Positions 63,389-64,000 of a stretch of DNA of 64,000 bases are shown here, piece by piece (position 1 is the first letter of the stretch; the number at the start of each line of letters is the position of its first letter). A program made the translations under genes and the position numbers. Source of the stretch: Lachnospiraceae bacterium MA2020 (lineage in GTDB: Bacteria; Bacillota; Clostridia; Lachnospirales; Lachnospiraceae); NCBI GenBank assembly GCA_000746015.1, contig JQKK01000022.1, forward strand, positions 1 to 64,000, given 5' to 3'. The notes under the pieces were generated by a model. It saw nothing but the letters and a program-made list of their open reading frames with translations. It was not told the origin of the DNA and made no database searches.

Positions 63389-63607
63389 ATTGACGGCTCC
63401 CCCTTGCATTTACTTTTTTAACCCGTATTCAATCATAATAATTATATTCTTGCCGCACACTTAGGACAATAAGCAAATTTGATTCATCGATCAAACAACT
63501 GTATTCTCAAAGGCACAGTATACATATTTCTTTTGTATTTACAATGCCGTTCTTACATAATAATATTTTTATAGACACATTTTCATTTTTTATGAAGGGG
63601 GTATTCA

Positions 63608-64000
63608 ATGATCATATCTAATAAAAAGCTTATGTGTGCAATTCTGACACTGTGCTGTATATTCTCGTCTGTTACATCTACTTATGCTGCGACTCCATAC
63701 GCTCATGACCCAATGCAGAACCCAAAAGCAGCAAGAGATATCATCGTCAATCCGAATGCTGTCTATGGGTATTCTCCAAATCCGTCATCCGAGCGACTCA
63801 AGGACTACATTTCATATGATTGGTCTGATGCTGCGCTGGTCAGTGAATTCAGAGCAGAAAGAGAAGCATATCATCAAAGCATTGCTGAATTATACACACT
63901 TTTGATCTCAATGAGAGCTGCCGGTTATAGTACAGAAGATATTGCACGAACAATCTGCGAACGAAGAAATATCCTCAGATTGGAAGCCTACAAGGATAAC
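63608..64000 (+). CDS. Secreted protein, N-terminal part (cut by window edge)
   Basis: An ATG at 63608, preceded by AGGGGG, opens a frame that stays open to the window end (131 codons). The product starts with a signal peptide ('LMCAILTLCCIFSSVTSTYA'). The mature part has 'NPNAVYGYSPNPSSERLKDY' and 'LLISMRAAGYSTEDIARTIC', features I associate with a family of Firmicutes exported proteins of unknown function. The rest of the gene is outside the window. Confidence 0.75.
   Translation, partial: MIISNKKLMCAILTLCCIFSSVTSTYAATPYAHDPMQNPKAARDIIVNPNAVYGYSPNPSSERLKDYISYDWSDAALVSEFRAEREAYHQSIAELYTLLISMRAAGYSTEDIARTICERRNILRLEAYKDN

Noticed and set aside
1-64000. tRNA or rRNA genes
   Set aside because: No cloverleaf-like or rRNA-like conserved stretch was noticed; a dedicated scan was not possible here.

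Overview
The window looks like a chromosomal segment of an anaerobic, low-GC Gram-positive bacterium of the Lachnospiraceae, most likely near Butyrivibrio or Pseudobutyrivibrio. This is inferred from AT-rich DNA, strong AGGAGG ribosome sites, frequent TTG/GTG starts, a butyrate kinase operon with a separate thiolase, a sigma-28 flagellin, Cache-type chemotaxis and GGDEF sensors, YesMN-type sugar regulation and DUF3048/amidase wall proteins. No rRNA, tRNA or CRISPR array was seen.

Layout. 1-0.9 kb: the end of an IS30-family element that has truncated a membrane metallophosphoesterase; 0.9-2.4 kb: a diguanylate cyclase. 2.5-6.7 kb: an array of hairpins, then a regulated promoter and ribosome site cut off from a Y-family DNA polymerase by an IS607 element (tnpA, tnpB, probable omega-RNA) that sits between the ribosome site and the start codon. 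6.8-13.3 kb: methyltransferase, chemoreceptor, HAD phosphatase, thiolase, CorA operon. 13.5-25.8 kb: a ten-gene operon (FeS flavoprotein, fumarate-reductase-like flavoprotein, NuoG/GltD-type fusion, NuoF-tail ferredoxin, thiolase-fold protein, DUF35 protein, acyl carrier protein, phosphate acyltransferase, butyrate kinase, DUF1097) facing a divergent PucR regulator and a phosphopantetheinyl transferase. 25.8-31.3 kb: amidase, DUF3048 protein, TerB-like, HD and nucleotidase proteins; the nucleotidase ends a PhnDCEE transporter operon (to 34.9 kb). 35.2-38.7 kb: two tandem LeuDC-type hydro-lyases. 38.8-47.4 kb: VOC protein, alpha-xylosidase with its ABC importer and YesMN. 47.4-50.1 kb: ClpS-ClpA. 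50.2-56 kb: a single-module NRPS-like protein and a flagellin. 56-60.3 kb: Nudix protein, two unrecognised proteins and a WYL regulator that resemble a defence island. 60.7-64 kb: Rpn-type nuclease, lipoprotein, radical SAM enzyme, and a partial secreted protein.

The 13.5-25.8 kb locus is the best candidate for an undescribed system. It combines an electron path (NAD(P)H to FeS/FAD proteins to a flavoprotein reductase), a carrier-protein C-C bond-making or -breaking unit (thiolase fold + DUF35 + ACP, with a PPTase beside it) and an ATP-yielding tail (acyl-phosphate then kinase). I read it as a dedicated reductive, ACP-linked fermentation module whose substrate cannot be told from sequence. 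The second candidate is the WYL-linked island. The third is a 60-nt element, 59/60 identical, in the leaders of both the chemoreceptor gene and clpS, about 43 nt before each start codon.
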